From contig NZ_CP044990.1 of the NCBI RefSeq assembly GCF_009017495.1, forward strand, positions 639,001 to 703,000: 64,000 bases of DNA, read 5' to 3'. A model generated the notes under the pieces. The model had not been told where the DNA came from. It did no database searches and worked only from the letters and a program-made list of their open reading frames with translations. This stretch comes from Deinococcus sp. AJ005. GTDB lineage: Bacteria; Deinococcota; Deinococci; Deinococcales; Deinococcaceae. Position numbers and translations under genes: made by a program. Shown in pieces: positions 36,326 to 46,384 of this stretch; position 1 is the stretch's first letter, and the number at the start of each line of letters is the position of its first letter.

Positions 36326-37075
36326 ATGATCATCAAGTACGGCGGCAACGCCATGAAAAACCCCCAACTGCGCCGGGCGGTGGCCGCCGAGATCGCGGCC
36401 CTGCGCGCCCAATCCCTGCCGGTGGTGGTTCACGGCGGCGGTCCCTTTATCGAGCGGGAGCTGAGTGCGCGCGGCCTGAGCAGCACCTTCAAAGGTGGGC
36501 TGCGCGTCACGCCCCCCGAACTGATGGACGTGGTGGAAATGGCGCTGTGTGCGCTGAACAAGCGTCTGAGTCAGGAGGTGGGGCAGGCGGTGGGGCTGAT
36601 GGGCCGCGACAGCGAATTGCTGCGGGCCGAGGTTCTCGATCCCGAGTTGGGCCGGGTGGGGCGCGTGATGGGGGTGAATGCCGATCTCCTGCGAACCCTG
36701 CTGGGCGCTGGAATCACCCCGGTGCTGGGCTGCGTCGCTGTAGGTCCAGACGGCGAGGCCCTGAACATCAACGCCGATACGGCAGCCGGGGCGGTGGCCG
36801 GGGCACTGGGCCAGGGCGTCGTTTTTTTGACCGATGTGGATGGCGTTTACCGCGCCTATCCCGATCCTGCCAGTCTGGCCCCGCACCTGACCCGTGCCGA
36901 AGTCGAGGCAGGCGTGGCGGCAGGCTGGATCGCCGGGGGCATGATTCCCAAGGTCCGTGCCGCGCTGGACGCCCTGGAACGCGGCGCACCGTTCGCCACC
37001 ATTGCCAGCGGGATGACGGCGGGGGTGCTGGCCGCCGCAGTGCGGGGTGAGGCGGGCACGCGCATCACCCCCTGA
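36326..37075 (+). CDS. argB: Acetylglutamate kinase
   Basis: Second step of arginine synthesis: phosphorylation of N-acetylglutamate. 249 residues of the amino-acid kinase fold: start [20 protein letters not shown] with the ATP-binding [24 protein letters not shown] for substrate binding, [11 protein letters not shown] and [15 protein letters not shown], and [12 protein letters not shown]. It lacks the N-terminal helix of arginine-inhibited kinases, which suggests weak feedback control. A TAAACT -10 lies six bases before the ATG (leaderless). argC and argF lie 8-12 kb away in the same window, so the pathway is scattered. Confidence 0.93.
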   Translation: MIIKYGGNAMKNPQLRRAVAAEIAALRAQSLPVVVHGGGPFIERELSARGLSSTFKGGLRVTPPELMDVVEMALCALNKRLSQEVGQAVGLMGRDSELLRAEVLDPELGRVGRVMGVNADLLRTLLGAGITPVLGCVAVGPDGEALNINADTAAGAVAGALGQGVVFLTDVDGVYRAYPDPASLAPHLTRAEVEAGVAAGWIAGGMIPKVRAALDALERGAPFATIASGMTAGVLAAAVRGEAGTRITP

Positions 37076-37085
37076 CACTGATTGC

Positions 37086-37200
37086 GGTTGAAGTCCTCAG
37101 TTCAACTCGACTGAAAGGAGAAGCAAAAAATACGGGTTGCGTGGTCTGGAAGAACATACGGCGCTTTCCTGGATGTTCTGGAATTTAACGTAATCCGTAT
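37086..37200 (+). repeat. Dispersed two-hairpin intergenic element, copy C
   Basis: Hairpin I is short: GGTTGAA (37086-37092) pairs with TTCAACT (37101-37107). Domain II pairs ATACGGGTTGCGT (37130-37142) with ACGTAATCCGTAT (37188-37200), 13 pairs with two G-U. Inside, AGAACAT (37151-37157) pairs with ATGTTCT (37173-37179) and GG with CC around the loop CGCTTT. It lies between the convergent ends of argB and a GNAT gene. Confidence 0.8.
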
Positions 37201-37223
37201 GAGCTGTCCCGATGGGGCAGGCT

Positions 37224-37796
37224 CTAACGGACCACGCTGAAAATCAGGGTGTCGCGTAGCCTGCCCGGTTCGTTCGCCGCCACCGCGTTGTTTCTGAGGG
37301 TGGCGTCCAGGGTGTATTCCAGCTTGCGGGGAATGCGGGCGCTGCGTTCGTTGGCGCTGTCGCAGCGGATCTCGATTCGGCGCAGGCCCAGCGTCTTCAG
37401 GCCGAAGGTGGTGAGTGCCCCGGCCACCTCCTGCGCGTAACCCAGGCCAGTGTGGGCGCTTGAAATCCAGTAGCCGATCTCGCCCTTCGGCACGCGCCAG
37501 TCCAGGGCGTGAAAACCGCTGCTGCCGATCAACTCCGTGCCCGCCGCGTTCCAGACCAGCAGGCGAAGTTCCTCGCGGGTGGCGTAGCGCTCGGCGGCCC
37601 CGCGCAGATTCTCGGCAGTCTCAGCCAGATCAGCCGGGTCCTGCGCCCAGACCATCCATTTCTGGAGTTCGGGCAGTGAGACCTGAACTGCCGCATGGAG
37701 CGCCGCCGCGTCCTCTGGCCGGGGATCGCGCAGCAACAGCCGGGGCGTGCGGAGTTCGCTGGGGATGTGTGGGCTGGAGGTCTGTGGCGCGGTCAT
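37224..37796 (-). CDS. RimJ/RimL-type N-acetyltransferase
   Basis: 190 residues of the GNAT_3 (RimJ/RimL) subfamily: ELRTPRLLLRDPRPEDAAAL start, ALDWRVPKGEIGYWISSAHT, GLGYAQEVAGALTTFGLKTL (acetyl-CoA loop region) and RIEIRCDSANERSARIPRKL before the end. Such enzymes acetylate N termini of ribosomal proteins or small amines. The ATG overlaps the purK stop (ATGA), so it is the third gene of a purE-purK operon, although no purine role is evident. Confidence 0.85.
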   Translation of the reverse strand: MTAPQTSSPHIPSELRTPRLLLRDPRPEDAAALHAAVQVSLPELQKWMVWAQDPADLAETAENLRGAAERYATREELRLLVWNAAGTELIGSSGFHALDWRVPKGEIGYWISSAHTGLGYAQEVAGALTTFGLKTLGLRRIEIRCDSANERSARIPRKLEYTLDATLRNNAVAANEPGRLRDTLIFSVVR

Positions 37797-38911
37797 GGAA
37801 TGAACTCCTCCACGATGGCCAGCCGCTCCCGCAGGGTCGCTTCATCTGCGGCCACGAGGTTGACATGCCCCAGCTTGCGCCCCGCCCGCCACGCCTTGTG
37901 GTACAGATGCCGCCGCGTGCCGGGCAGCGCATCGATGCCCGCCCAGTCTGGCCCCAGACTCTGCCCATCTGGACCCTCCACCCCGATGATATTGACCATC
38001 GCGCAGGGGTGCAGGGGTCGCCAGTCGGCCAGCGGCAGCCCCAGCACGGCGCGCACCTGCGCTTCAAACTGGCTGACGCCGCCGCCGTCCTGGGTCAGGT
38101 GGCCGCTGTTGTGGACGCGTGGGGCCACCTCGTTGACCAGCAGTTCGCCGCTGGGGAGCTGAAAGAATTCCAGCGTCATCAGCCCTTCCAGCGCCCACGC
38201 CTGCGCCACCCGCCCGGCGATCTCGCGGGCCTGGGCCTCATGCGCGTCACCCTCCAGAAACAGGCTGGTCCGCAGAATGCCGTCTCTGTGGACATTCTGG
38301 GTCAGTGGTCCGAAGGCCAGCGCACCGTCCGGGCCGCGCGCCACCGCCAGACTGACCTCGCGCCCGAATTGCACCAGTCCTTCAAGCACGCAGGGAACGC
38401 GCCCCAGTTCGTCCCACGCTGACTGCAATCCCGCCGTATCCGATACGCGTGCCTGCCCCTTGCCGTCGTAGCCCAGCTCGGAGGTCTTGAGGATGCCCTG
38501 CCCGCCGACCCGCTCCAGTGCGCCGTCCAGATCGGTTCCGGTCTCGATGACCACGAACGGTGCAGTCCGCGCCCCCGCCTCCTGGAGCGCCTCTTTTTCA
38601 CGGGCGCGGTGCTTGCTGCGCTCCAGCAGCCCCCGGCCCGGACGCACGGGCACGCGGCCTTCCAGCGCGGTCAACGCCTCCACCGGGACGTTCTCAAATT
38701 CCAGCGTCACGGCGTCGCACCCGGCCAGCGCGTCCAGCCCTGCCGCGTCGGTGTACGGCGCGTGCAGGTGGGTGGCGCACAGGCGTGCTGGGGCGTGCGT
38801 GTCCGGCTCCAGCACGGTTATGCGCACGCCCAGCGGCAGGGCGGCCAGCGCCAGCATCTGCGCCAGTTGCCCGCCGCCGAGGATGCCCAGATGTGGAGAG
38901 TCGGCGCTCAT
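37793..38911 (-). CDS. purK: 5-(carboxyamino)imidazole ribonucleotide synthase
   Basis: ATP- and bicarbonate-dependent carboxylation of AIR to N5-CAIR in purine synthesis. The 372-residue ATP-grasp protein has the start [38 protein letters not shown]-grasp loop [17 protein letters not shown], and [20 protein letters not shown] followed by [20 protein letters not shown]. Length is usual. It overlaps purE by four bases, the common arrangement, and is translationally coupled to the GNAT gene downstream. Confidence 0.94.
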   Translation of the reverse strand: MSADSPHLGILGGGQLAQMLALAALPLGVRITVLEPDTHAPARLCATHLHAPYTDAAGLDALAGCDAVTLEFENVPVEALTALEGRVPVRPGRGLLERSKHRAREKEALQEAGARTAPFVVIETGTDLDGALERVGGQGILKTSELGYDGKGQARVSDTAGLQSAWDELGRVPCVLEGLVQFGREVSLAVARGPDGALAFGPLTQNVHRDGILRTSLFLEGDAHEAQAREIAGRVAQAWALEGLMTLEFFQLPSGELLVNEVAPRVHNSGHLTQDGGGVSQFEAQVRAVLGLPLADWRPLHPCAMVNIIGVEGPDGQSLGPDWAGIDALPGTRRHLYHKAWRAGRKLGHVNLVAADEATLRERLAIVEEFIP

Positions 38912-39462
38912 TCCGCGCCTGCTTCGGGGTGGCCTTCAAAAAAAGGATCGTCCAGCACGGCCTGCGTCTGCTGCGCCCGGAAGGTATCTAGTCGATTCCG
39001 AACTTCTTCATCGGTGGTGGCGAGGATGGCGGCGGCGAACAGCGCGGCATTTTTTGCCCCTGCCGTCCCGATGGCGAAGGTGGCGACGGACACACCGCCG
39101 GGCATCTGCACGATGCTCAGTAGGCTGTCGTTGCCGCTCAGGGCGCGCGATTGGACCGGAACGCCCAGCACTGGCACGCGCGTAAAGGCCGCCAGCATTC
39201 CTGGCAGGTGTGCCGCCCCGCCCGCTCCGGCGATGATGCAGCTCAGGTTCAATCTCTCCGCCCGCGCCGCATAACTGGACAGCAGGTCCGGCGTGCGGTG
39301 GGCCGACAGCACCCGGACCTCGTAGGGAATCTGGAACTGGACCAGAACCTCCAGCGCTGCCTCCATCGTGGGAAAATCGCTGCGGCTGCCCATCACCACG
39401 CCCACGCGCGGCGTCATTTCAGTTGCGGACGGTGCCTGCCTCGGGAACGATGTCTGGCTCAC
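38908..39462 (-). CDS. purE: N5-CAIR mutase (class I PurE)
   Basis: Rearranges N5-CAIR, made by PurK, to CAIR. 184 residues with [20 protein letters not shown] (phosphate loop), [19 protein letters not shown] with the catalytic His and [20 protein letters not shown]. The presence of purK shows the two-step bacterial route. Start: GTG at 39462, seven bases after a TAGCAT -10 box (39470-39475); this gives about 15 residues before the conserved core, and ATG 39417 is an alternative. Divergent from folC. Confidence 0.94.
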   Translation of the reverse strand: MSQTSFPRQAPSATEMTPRVGVVMGSRSDFPTMEAALEVLVQFQIPYEVRVLSAHRTPDLLSSYAARAERLNLSCIIAGAGGAAHLPGMLAAFTRVPVLGVPVQSRALSGNDSLLSIVQMPGGVSVATFAIGTAGAKNAALFAAAILATTDEEVRNRLDTFRAQQTQAVLDDPFFEGHPEAGAE

Positions 39463-39469
39463 GCCCCGC

Positions 39470-39518
39470 ATGCTACCCGGACGCGCTGGCCTGTGCGTTC
39501 AGGCCAGTGCGCTACTTT
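39470..39518. promoter_or_regulatory. Divergent leaderless promoters of purE and folC
   Basis: Minus strand: TAGCAT (39470-39475), seven bases, GTG of purE. Plus strand: TACTTT (39513-39518), seven bases, GTG of folC at 39526. The two -10 boxes are 37 bases apart, so their -35 regions overlap. Confidence 0.6.
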
Positions 39519-39525
39519 GGGGCCT

Positions 39526-40731
39526 GTGACCCGGCTGCCCGACACTGCTTTCCCTGGTACTGCTCTGCCCGATACTGTTCTGCCCGATTACGGCTGGCTG
39601 TTCTCGCGCACGCGCGCTGGCCGGGCACGGGGGCCGGGGGGCGCACGGACGCTACTGGACGCGCTCGGTTCGCCCGACACCCGCTTCCAGTCCATCCGCG
39701 TGATCGGTACCAACGGCAAGGGCAGCACCTGCGCCATGCTGGAGGCGGGACTGCTGGCCGCCGGGCTGCGCGTGGGCCGCTTCACCAGCCCGCACCTGCA
39801 CGCCTACGAGGAACGCATCCGCGTGAACGGTGTCAACCTGGCCCCTGACCGAACACGCGACTTTATCGAGTGGGCCAAAATCCATGCCTCGGACGCCGCC
39901 TTCTTCGATCTGACCCTGGCGCTGGCCTGTCAGGTCTTTGCCGAAGATGGGATAGAGGTGGCCGTGATGGAAGCGGGCGTGGGCGGCAGGAGCGACGCCA
40001 CCCAGACGCTGGGCAATGTCGTGGCGGTGGCGCTGACCAATGCGGACCTCGATCACACGGGGGTGCTGGGGTCCACCGTGGCCGAGATCGCCCGTGACAA
40101 GGCGGGGGCGGCCCTCCCTGGCGTTCCTTTGCTGACCACGGCTGTTGGCGAGGCACTGGACGTGGTGCGGGAGGTGGCGGGCGAGATCGGCGCACCGCTG
40201 CTGACCCCCCGGACCCATTCTGAACTCTTTGTCCTGCCCCACGCGCCCTGGCTGGAAGGCGCGCATCAGCACCTCAACGCGGCCCTGGCCGCCGCTACCC
40301 TGCGGACGCTGGGCCACGGCGACGGCATAGAGGCGGCGCTGAACGCCCGGCATCCCGTGCGCCTGGAACGCCTGAGCGTGGACGGCAAAACTGTGTTGTT
40401 GGACGGCGCACACAACCCACACGCCACCCGCGCCCTGGCCAGGGCCGTGCCCCATGCCGACGTCCTGCTGTTCGGCAATCTGGCCCGCAAGGACACCCCG
40501 GCCACGCTTGCGCCGTTGCTGCCGCTGACGGAGGTGCGGGTCTTCACGGCCACGGGCGATCTGGCCACGCCACCGCAGGAACTGGCTGATCGTTTTGGCG
40601 GCGCTGCCCTGCCTGATCCTGCCGAGGCGCTGGCTCACGCGCTGGCGCTGACCCCGGTGGGTGGCACGTTGCTGGTGGCGGGCAGCCTGTATCTGGCGGC
40701 GGACGTGCGGGGGCGGCTTGACAGGCTCTGA
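39526..40731 (+). CDS. folC: Folylpolyglutamate/dihydrofolate synthase
   Basis: Adds glutamate to dihydropteroate or folates. The 401-residue Mur-ligase-fold protein shows YGWLFSRTRAGRARGPGGAR, the P-loop VIGTNGKGSTCAMLEAGLLA, FTSPHLHAYEERIRVNG, EAGVGGRSDATQ, NADLDHTGVLGSTVAEIARD KA-type magnesium/ATP sites and the C-terminal LLDGAHNPHATRALA. The GTG at 39526 is chosen from the -10 box; the longer frame lies antisense to purE. Its stop codon lies within the first of three 15-bp tandem repeats that lead to the tRNA-Lys promoter. Confidence 0.93.
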   Translation: MTRLPDTAFPGTALPDTVLPDYGWLFSRTRAGRARGPGGARTLLDALGSPDTRFQSIRVIGTNGKGSTCAMLEAGLLAAGLRVGRFTSPHLHAYEERIRVNGVNLAPDRTRDFIEWAKIHASDAAFFDLTLALACQVFAEDGIEVAVMEAGVGGRSDATQTLGNVVAVALTNADLDHTGVLGSTVAEIARDKAGAALPGVPLLTTAVGEALDVVREVAGEIGAPLLTPRTHSELFVLPHAPWLEGAHQHLNAALAAATLRTLGHGDGIEAALNARHPVRLERLSVDGKTVLLDGAHNPHATRALARAVPHADVLLFGNLARKDTPATLAPLLPLTEVRVFTATGDLATPPQELADRFGGAALPDPAEALAHALALTPVGGTLLVAGSLYLAADVRGRLDRL

Positions 40732-40762
40732 GTTGACAGGCTCTGAGTTGACAGGCGCTGAG
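40718..40762 (+). repeat. Three tandem 15-bp repeats
   Basis: TTGACAGGCTCTGAG at 40718-40732 and 40733-40747, then TTGACAGGCGCTGAG at 40748-40762 with one change. The first copy contains the folC stop codon. Each copy carries a perfect TTGACA; the last one is the -35 box of tRNA-Lys. Confidence 0.95.
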
Positions 40763-40775
40763 AACTTGCTATACT
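40748..40775 (+). promoter_or_regulatory. Promoter of tRNA-Lys
   Basis: TTGACA (40748-40753), 16-base spacer, TATACT (40770-40775), 12 bases before the tRNA. This is a near-consensus promoter. Confidence 0.85.
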
Positions 40776-40787
40776 CCGCTCTGCTCT

Positions 40788-40863
<76 letters not shown>

Positions 40864-40871
40864 CCAGAAAG

Positions 40872-40894
40872 CCTCGCCCAGTGCGGGGTTTTTT
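40872..40894 (+). terminator. Intrinsic terminator of tRNA-Lys
   Basis: CCTCGC pairs with GCGGGG (one G-U) around CCAGT, followed by six T; nine bases after the tRNA. Confidence 0.85.
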
Positions 40895-41306
40895 CAGTTC
40901 CCTGTTTTTGCGCCGACTGGCGGGCCATTGGAGAGTGTTTTGGCGGGCCGCCGGCTTCTCTGAAGGCCAGAAAACTCTGAAAATGCCTTCTGTGAAATCC
41001 GAGCGGACGCGAGGAGAAAAGAAGTCGGGTTCTGCGTATGGATTAAATCTTGGGCGCTTTCCCGAGGGTTTAAGGAATGAAGTGGAATCCGTATCAGTCT
41101 CGCAGCCCATTCGGCATCCGCTGGACGCACCTGTGCGTGGTTCGCGACGCTATTTCTGGGGCGTCATCTTCACCGTGGAGAGTGGCGCGGCGTGGAGTGG
41201 TAGATCGCTCTGCCGCTACCCTCACCCCCCTGAAGTGTGAAAACTGGGAAAAAGCTCATCCCAAACAGTCTTCTGTGCGGTTAAGATGAACCGGAGGTAA
41301 ACAGGT
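40895..41306. other. Non-coding spacer with element copy D and leader of the beta-helix gene
   Basis: No gene is seen in these 412 bases. Copy D of the dispersed hairpin element occupies 40953-41091. The rest, 41106-41280, shows no recognisable signal. A TAAGAT -10 candidate (41282-41287) and a GGAGG ribosome site lie just before the start at 41307. Confidence 0.6.
40953..41091 (+). repeat. Dispersed two-hairpin intergenic element, copy D
   Basis: Hairpin I pairs GGCTTCTCTGAAGGC (40953-40967) with GCCTTCTGTGAAATC (40985-40999), 12 of 15 positions, and its loop holds a CAGA/TCTG mini-stem. After CGAGCGGACGCGAG, domain II pairs CGGGTTCTGC (41026-41035) with GTGGAATCCG (41082-41091), ten pairs with three G-U. 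Inside, TTAAATCTTGGG (41043-41054) pairs with CCCGAGGGTTTAA (41061-41073, one bulge) around the loop CGCTTT. Confidence 0.8.
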
Positions 41307-42563
41307 TTGAATCACGCGTCTATCCGGGCTGCCCTGGCAGCGGCACTGGTGATGGGACTGGGACTGAGCGCCCTTTCCCTGACCCCAGTGAACATGACTT
41401 CACTTCCTGGCCCGGCCCTGGACTACAGCGGTCCCGTGGTCATCCGCAAGGGGGGCACGTACCGGGGCAACTGGCAGAGCCTGAACCCTAAAATTCCTGT
41501 GATCACCATCGCCACGCGCGAGCCGGTCATCATCGAGGATTCTTATTTGCGGGGGCGCGGGGACCTGATTCGCGGCTTCAACGTCGATCTGACCGTGCGA
41601 AACACCCACGGCTACGGCCTGAACCCCCAGGCGGATGGAGCCTATCCGGGGCGCTTCCTGGCCGTCGAATTCATCTCTAACCTGCGGGCCGAGAACAATT
41701 ACCTGCAAGGCACTTCCGGGATGTACATCAACACCTTTCAGGGGGACGCGGCCAGGGGTCAGACCATCAAGATCCTGCGCAACAAGGTGCAGGATGTCGA
41801 TGGCCGCTACGTGGACGGCACGGGACGCCCGACGGGCAGCCGATACAACGTGCAGGCGGTCCAGCTCAATCACGTCGTTGGCGTGCCCAACATCGAAATT
41901 GCCTGGAACGCGATGGTCAACCAGCCCGGCAAGAGTGCGCCCGAGGAAAACATCAATCTGTACGAGAGCAGTGGCACGGCCAGCAGCCCCATTCGGATTC
42001 ACAACAATTATATCCACGGGGCCTACGCCGTCGATCCGCTGAAAGACAAGGCCTATTCCGGCGGCGGCATCATGCTGGGCGATGGCAGCGAGAAGGACCT
42101 GTCGGTGGTGGGCGGTTACATTGAGGTCTACCGCAACCAGATCATCAACACGTCCAATCAGGGCGTGGCCATCGCGGGCGGACACGATCAGCACGTCTGG
42201 CAGAACCGAATCCTGTCCACGGGCCGCCTGCCGGGCGGCGAGATCATTCCCACCGCGAATGTCGGCATCTACATGTGGGACATCCAGGGCGGCGCACGCC
42301 AGTCCCCACCCACCTTCTTCGGCAATTCCGTTCAGGACAACCTGATCGGCTGGACGCGCTTTCATGGCGACGGCAAGAGCTGGTACAACAACCTCTGGAC
42401 CCCCAGTTGCACCAGCGCCACGCGCAGCGTCTGCCGCAACAACCGGGCCAGCGCCGTCGATGGGGACACCGAACGCGCGGAGCTGGCGCTGTGGCAGGGT
42501 AAATTGCGCGCCGCAAAGATGCTGGTCGGCCCCCAGAAACCGCTGCTCGGCCTGAAAAACTAA
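41307..42563 (+). CDS. Secreted right-handed beta-helix protein
   Basis: 418 residues. A signal peptide (AALAAALVMGLGLSALSL) is followed by repeated short beta strands rich in Asn and Gly typical of parallel beta-helices (for example IKILRNKVQDVDGRYV, IEIAWNAMVNQPG, IRIHNNYIHGAYAV, IEVYRNQIINTSNQGVAIAG). Such proteins are often polysaccharide lyases, hydrolases or adhesins; no catalytic set is evident. A pair of cysteines in PSCTSATRSVCRN may close the last turn. Start TTG with a GGAGG ribosome site about nine bases upstream. It neighbours two other likely polysaccharide genes downstream. Confidence 0.78.
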   Translation: MNHASIRAALAAALVMGLGLSALSLTPVNMTSLPGPALDYSGPVVIRKGGTYRGNWQSLNPKIPVITIATREPVIIEDSYLRGRGDLIRGFNVDLTVRNTHGYGLNPQADGAYPGRFLAVEFISNLRAENNYLQGTSGMYINTFQGDAARGQTIKILRNKVQDVDGRYVDGTGRPTGSRYNVQAVQLNHVVGVPNIEIAWNAMVNQPGKSAPEENINLYESSGTASSPIRIHNNYIHGAYAVDPLKDKAYSGGGIMLGDGSEKDLSVVGGYIEVYRNQIINTSNQGVAIAGGHDQHVWQNRILSTGRLPGGEIIPTANVGIYMWDIQGGARQSPPTFFGNSVQDNLIGWTRFHGDGKSWYNNLWTPSCTSATRSVCRNNRASAVDGDTERAELALWQGKLRAAKMLVGPQKPLLGLKN

Positions 42564-42648
42564 TCGGGTAGGCAGAGGGTCGCGGCGATAGTCATTTATC
42601 TACACAACACATTCGCACAAACCCACTTTACTTTTCACAGTAGACGGG

Positions 42649-42661
42649 TAAAGTGTCGGGC
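42649..42661 (+). promoter_or_regulatory. Leaderless promoter of the LbH acyltransferase
   Basis: TAAAGT -10 (42649-42654), seven bases, then GTG at 42662. This sets the start three codons downstream of the GTG at 42653. Confidence 0.55.
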
Positions 42662-43585
<924 letters not shown>

Positions 43586-43600
43586 AGCGACAGAGTCTGC

Positions 43601-43930
43601 TCAGGTTTCCGCAGTCTGATCGTCCACCAGCGCTTCTGCCGCCGCACCCTTGACCGCTTCCATGCCTGCTTTTGCGCTGTCCTCGCTGGCGTAGTTCTGG
43701 CTGCCGCCAATTACCTGACCATTGCCTGCCTTGAGGTTAAACCGCTTGCCGCTGGCGGTCATCTCGTACATCTTGTCGTTGGCGGCGTTCTTCTTGACCG
43801 AGGCGATGCCATTTGTGGCCGCCGCCCTGGTGGTGTAGCGCTCGCTGGTCAGCACGGTCTGGCCGTTGCCAGACACCAGATTGAACATGAACTGATCGCC
43901 GGACATCTTCAACACGAATTTCGCTGCCAT
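43601..43930 (-). CDS. YegP-family (DUF1508) protein with two tandem repeats
   Basis: 109 residues made of two about 48-residue YegP/DUF1508 repeats: KFVLKMSGDQFMFNLVSGNG...SERYTTRAAATNGIASVK and MYEMTASGKRFNLKAGNGQV...QNYASEDSAKAGMEAVK. A short acidic tail follows. Each repeat forms a small beta-alpha unit and the pair makes a compact fold. Function is unknown in the family. The GGAGG ribosome site before the ATG and a TACAGT -10 candidate further upstream show a leadered message. Confidence 0.88.
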   Translation of the reverse strand: MAAKFVLKMSGDQFMFNLVSGNGQTVLTSERYTTRAAATNGIASVKKNAANDKMYEMTASGKRFNLKAGNGQVIGGSQNYASEDSAKAGMEAVKGAAAEALVDDQTAET

Positions 43931-44023
43931 AGGGATTCCTCCAGGGGGGTGAATTGTCGGTCTGTTTACTGTACATCAGGTCATGATCAGCAGCAGGGTC
44001 TGCTCTGGGGATAGGGTAAAAGC

Positions 44024-44878
44024 ATGAGAAAGGCGGGGCTGGCTCTGGGCGTCTTGACGGTGTGCAGTTTGCTGGGCGAGTCGGGGCTGGGTCTCTCTGG
44101 TCCAGCGGTTCAACCGCCGCCCGCTGGTCTGTACGGCTGGGACTGGCAGATCGGCGCGCAGACGGCGGCCCAGGTCCGCGTTCCGTCGGGCCTCAAACTG
44201 ATCGATCTGGACGGCTTCGAGACCACGGCGGCGCAGGTGGCCCAGCTTAGAAAACAGGGCCTGTACGTGGTGTGCTACATCAACGCCGGAAGTTACGAGC
44301 CGTACCGCCCGGATTCTGCGCGCTATCCGGCCCGGCTGAAACTGGGCGTGGACCCCAACTGGCAGGACGAGGCGTTCGTGGATGTGCGCGACGTCTTCCG
44401 GCCAAAGTCCGTCCTGGCCGATGTTCTGCGCGAAAGGCTGCAGATGTGCCGCAAAAAAGGCTTCCAGGCCATTGAGCCGGACAACCTCCAGAACGACGAG
44501 AACGTGCCGGGGGGCGTGATCTCTCTTCAGGATCAGGTGGATTTCTCCGGCTGGCTGGCCGACGAGGCGCACGCGCTGGGGCTGGCGATCTTCCAGAAAA
44601 ACGGCCCCGATAAGGTGCTGCTGAAAGACCGAACCGGGCGGCGGCTGGCCGACAAGTTCGACGGCATCCTGAACGAGAGCTGCCACGAATTTGACGAGTG
44701 TGCGCCGCTGGCCGAGTATGTCCAGCGCGGTAAGCCTGCCCTGAACGTGGAGTATAAGCAGAAGTTGCTGAACTGCGCCGAGGCCAAGCAACTGGGTATT
44801 AACTCCATGTTCAAGGACCTGTATCTGCGTGGTGGGCGCGAGACCACTTACCGGCGCGTGGCCTGTCCAGTGAAGTAG
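44024..44878 (+). CDS. GH114-like endo-alpha-1,4-polygalactosaminidase
   Basis: 284 residues with a signal peptide (KAGLALGVLTVCSLLGESGL) and a TIM-barrel glycosidase of family 114. YGWDWQIG opens the barrel, then KLIDLDGFETTAAQVAQL, VVCYINAGSYEPYRPDS, FVDVRDVF, GFQAIEPDNLQND with the two acidic catalytic-type residues, and IFQKNGPDK. Enzymes of this family cut galactosamine-containing extracellular polysaccharide. TAGGGT -10 six bases before the ATG: leaderless. It ends two bases from the argC stop. Confidence 0.85.
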   Translation: MRKAGLALGVLTVCSLLGESGLGLSGPAVQPPPAGLYGWDWQIGAQTAAQVRVPSGLKLIDLDGFETTAAQVAQLRKQGLYVVCYINAGSYEPYRPDSARYPARLKLGVDPNWQDEAFVDVRDVFRPKSVLADVLRERLQMCRKKGFQAIEPDNLQNDENVPGGVISLQDQVDFSGWLADEAHALGLAIFQKNGPDKVLLKDRTGRRLADKFDGILNESCHEFDECAPLAEYVQRGKPALNVEYKQKLLNCAEAKQLGINSMFKDLYLRGGRETTYRRVACPVK

Positions 44879-44880
44879 CC

Positions 44881-45831
44881 CTAAAGATTCAGCCCCAGCA
44901 TCAGCTCCAGATTCTGTACCGCCGCGCCGCTGGCCCCCTTGCCCAGATTGTCCAGCCGCGCCGCCAGCACCACGCGCTGTCCATCTACCGAGGCCCCATT
45001 CGCTGCCCCATTTTTTGAGCTGTAGACGAACAGTTCCAGAGCGTTGCTGCCGTTCAGGGACTGCGGATCGATGACGGCGGGATTCTCAGCTTCAGAAAAG
45101 ACGCGCACAAATTTTTGCCCGGCGTAGTGGGCCGCCAGTGCGTCCCGAAGCGCATCTGCCGTCACACCCAATTCGCCCAGATGCAGCGGAATATTCACGG
45201 TCATGCCCTGCGCCCAGCCGCCCACATGCGGCGTGAAGATGGGCGTGCGCGACAACCCGCCGTAGTGCATGATCTCGGGCACATGCTTGTGGTCCAGCGT
45301 CAGGCCGTAGCTGATGAAATCGCCGCGCATGGGGTGGGCCTCGCCTTTCTCGTGGGCGTCCACCAGCGCGCGTCCGCCGCCGCTGTAGCCGCTGTAGCCC
45401 TGGATGGTCAGGGGAAAATCGCCGGGAAGCAGGCCCGCCGCCGTCAATGGGGCCAGCAGCGCAATCGCCCCGGTGCTGTAGCAGCCCGGATTGGACACCA
45501 GCCGCGCCGTGCGGATGTGCTCCGGCTGAGTGGTGTTCAATTCGGGAAAGCCGAAGACCCAGGCCGGATCGGTACGGTGGGCGGTGCTGGCGTCCAGCAG
45601 TCGTGCAGCCGGATTGGTGGTCAAGGTCAGCGCCTCGCGCGCCGCGTCGTCGTGCAGGCACAGAACGCTCAGGTCTGCCGCGTTCAGCAACTCGGCCCGC
45701 GCCCCCGCGTCCTTGCGCCGTGCCGGGTCAATGCTCAGCAACTCGATATCGATTCTGTTCTGGAGGCGGGTGCGGATTTGCAGGCCCGTGGTTCCGGCCT
45801 CGCCGTCGATGAATATTTTGGGTTTAGCCAT
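44881..45831 (-). CDS. argC: N-acetyl-gamma-glutamyl-phosphate reductase (short type 2)
   Basis: Third step of arginine synthesis, NADPH-dependent reduction to the semialdehyde. 316 residues, the shorter of the two ArgC types: start [40 protein letters not shown], catalytic Cys in [19 protein letters not shown] and [20 protein letters not shown]. Product of ArgB, encoded 8 kb upstream. It follows the GNAT gene with a small overlap and argF two genes upstream, so it is likely the last gene of the argF-Nudix-GNAT-argC operon. Confidence 0.92.
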   Translation of the reverse strand: MAKPKIFIDGEAGTTGLQIRTRLQNRIDIELLSIDPARRKDAGARAELLNAADLSVLCLHDDAAREALTLTTNPAARLLDASTAHRTDPAWVFGFPELNTTQPEHIRTARLVSNPGCYSTGAIALLAPLTAAGLLPGDFPLTIQGYSGYSGGGRALVDAHEKGEAHPMRGDFISYGLTLDHKHVPEIMHYGGLSRTPIFTPHVGGWAQGMTVNIPLHLGELGVTADALRDALAAHYAGQKFVRVFSEAENPAVIDPQSLNGSNALELFVYSSKNGAANGASVDGQRVVLAARLDNLGKGASGAAVQNLELMLGLNL

Positions 45832-46384
45832 CTTGAGTCTTCTCCTTTCGTCCCGCCTGCCACTCCCGCGCCAGCAGCCCGTACAGCGCGTCGTCCGTCC
45901 ATGCTTCCCGGTGCCAGTAGCTTTCCAGCGCTGTGCCCTCGTGGCGAAAGCCTGCGCGGTTCAGCAGCGCGGCGGCGGGGGCGTTGCGCGGGTCGATGTG
46001 GGCGTAAACACGGTGCAGGGCGTGTGGGCCGAACAGTTGCGCCAGCAATAGCCCCAGCCCCTCGGACGCCAGCCCGCGTCCCTGGGCGTGGCGGGCCAGC
46101 GTGAAGCCGATCTCGGCCTGTGCGCCGTTATCAGGGATGGCCCGATTGACCGCGAAATCTCCAAGCAGTTCCCCGCTACTGGCATCCACCAGGGCCAGTT
46201 GCGTCCAGCCCGGTTGTTCTGGCGTGCGCGTGTACATTTCCTCGATCAATGCCTCAGTCTGGGCCAGCGTGTAGGGCAAAGCCCAGCCCTGGAAACACGC
46301 GATTTCTGGATCATTGCGGTAGGCCGTGAAGGCGGGGGCGTCCTCGGGGCGCAGGTGGCGGAGAACGACGCGGTGGGGGGTCAT
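45824..46384 (-). CDS. GNAT-family N-acetyltransferase (RimJ/RimL-like)
   Basis: 186 residues: [20 protein letters not shown] start, [37 protein letters not shown] (acetyl-CoA loop) and [20 protein letters not shown], which is the standard RimJ/RimL pattern. The ATG at 46384 overlaps the upstream stop by four bases; the longer frame enters the Nudix gene. It also overlaps argC by eight bases. Within an arginine operon it could be an amino-acid-related acetyltransferase, but the sequence gives no proof. Confidence 0.85.
   Translation of the reverse strand: MTPHRVVLRHLRPEDAPAFTAYRNDPEIACFQGWALPYTLAQTEALIEEMYTRTPEQPGWTQLALVDASSGELLGDFAVNRAIPDNGAQAEIGFTLARHAQGRGLASEGLGLLLAQLFGPHALHRVYAHIDPRNAPAAALLNRAGFRHEGTALESYWHREAWTDDALYGLLAREWQAGRKEKTQDG

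Noticed and set aside
40718..40762. Tandem repeats as a CRISPR array
   Set aside because: Three directly adjacent 15-bp units without spacers; not a CRISPR. No array was seen anywhere in the window.
45115..46104. Long plus-strand frame opposite argC and the GNAT gene
   Set aside because: Antisense shadow: argC signatures on the minus strand are complete and the plus-strand product has none.
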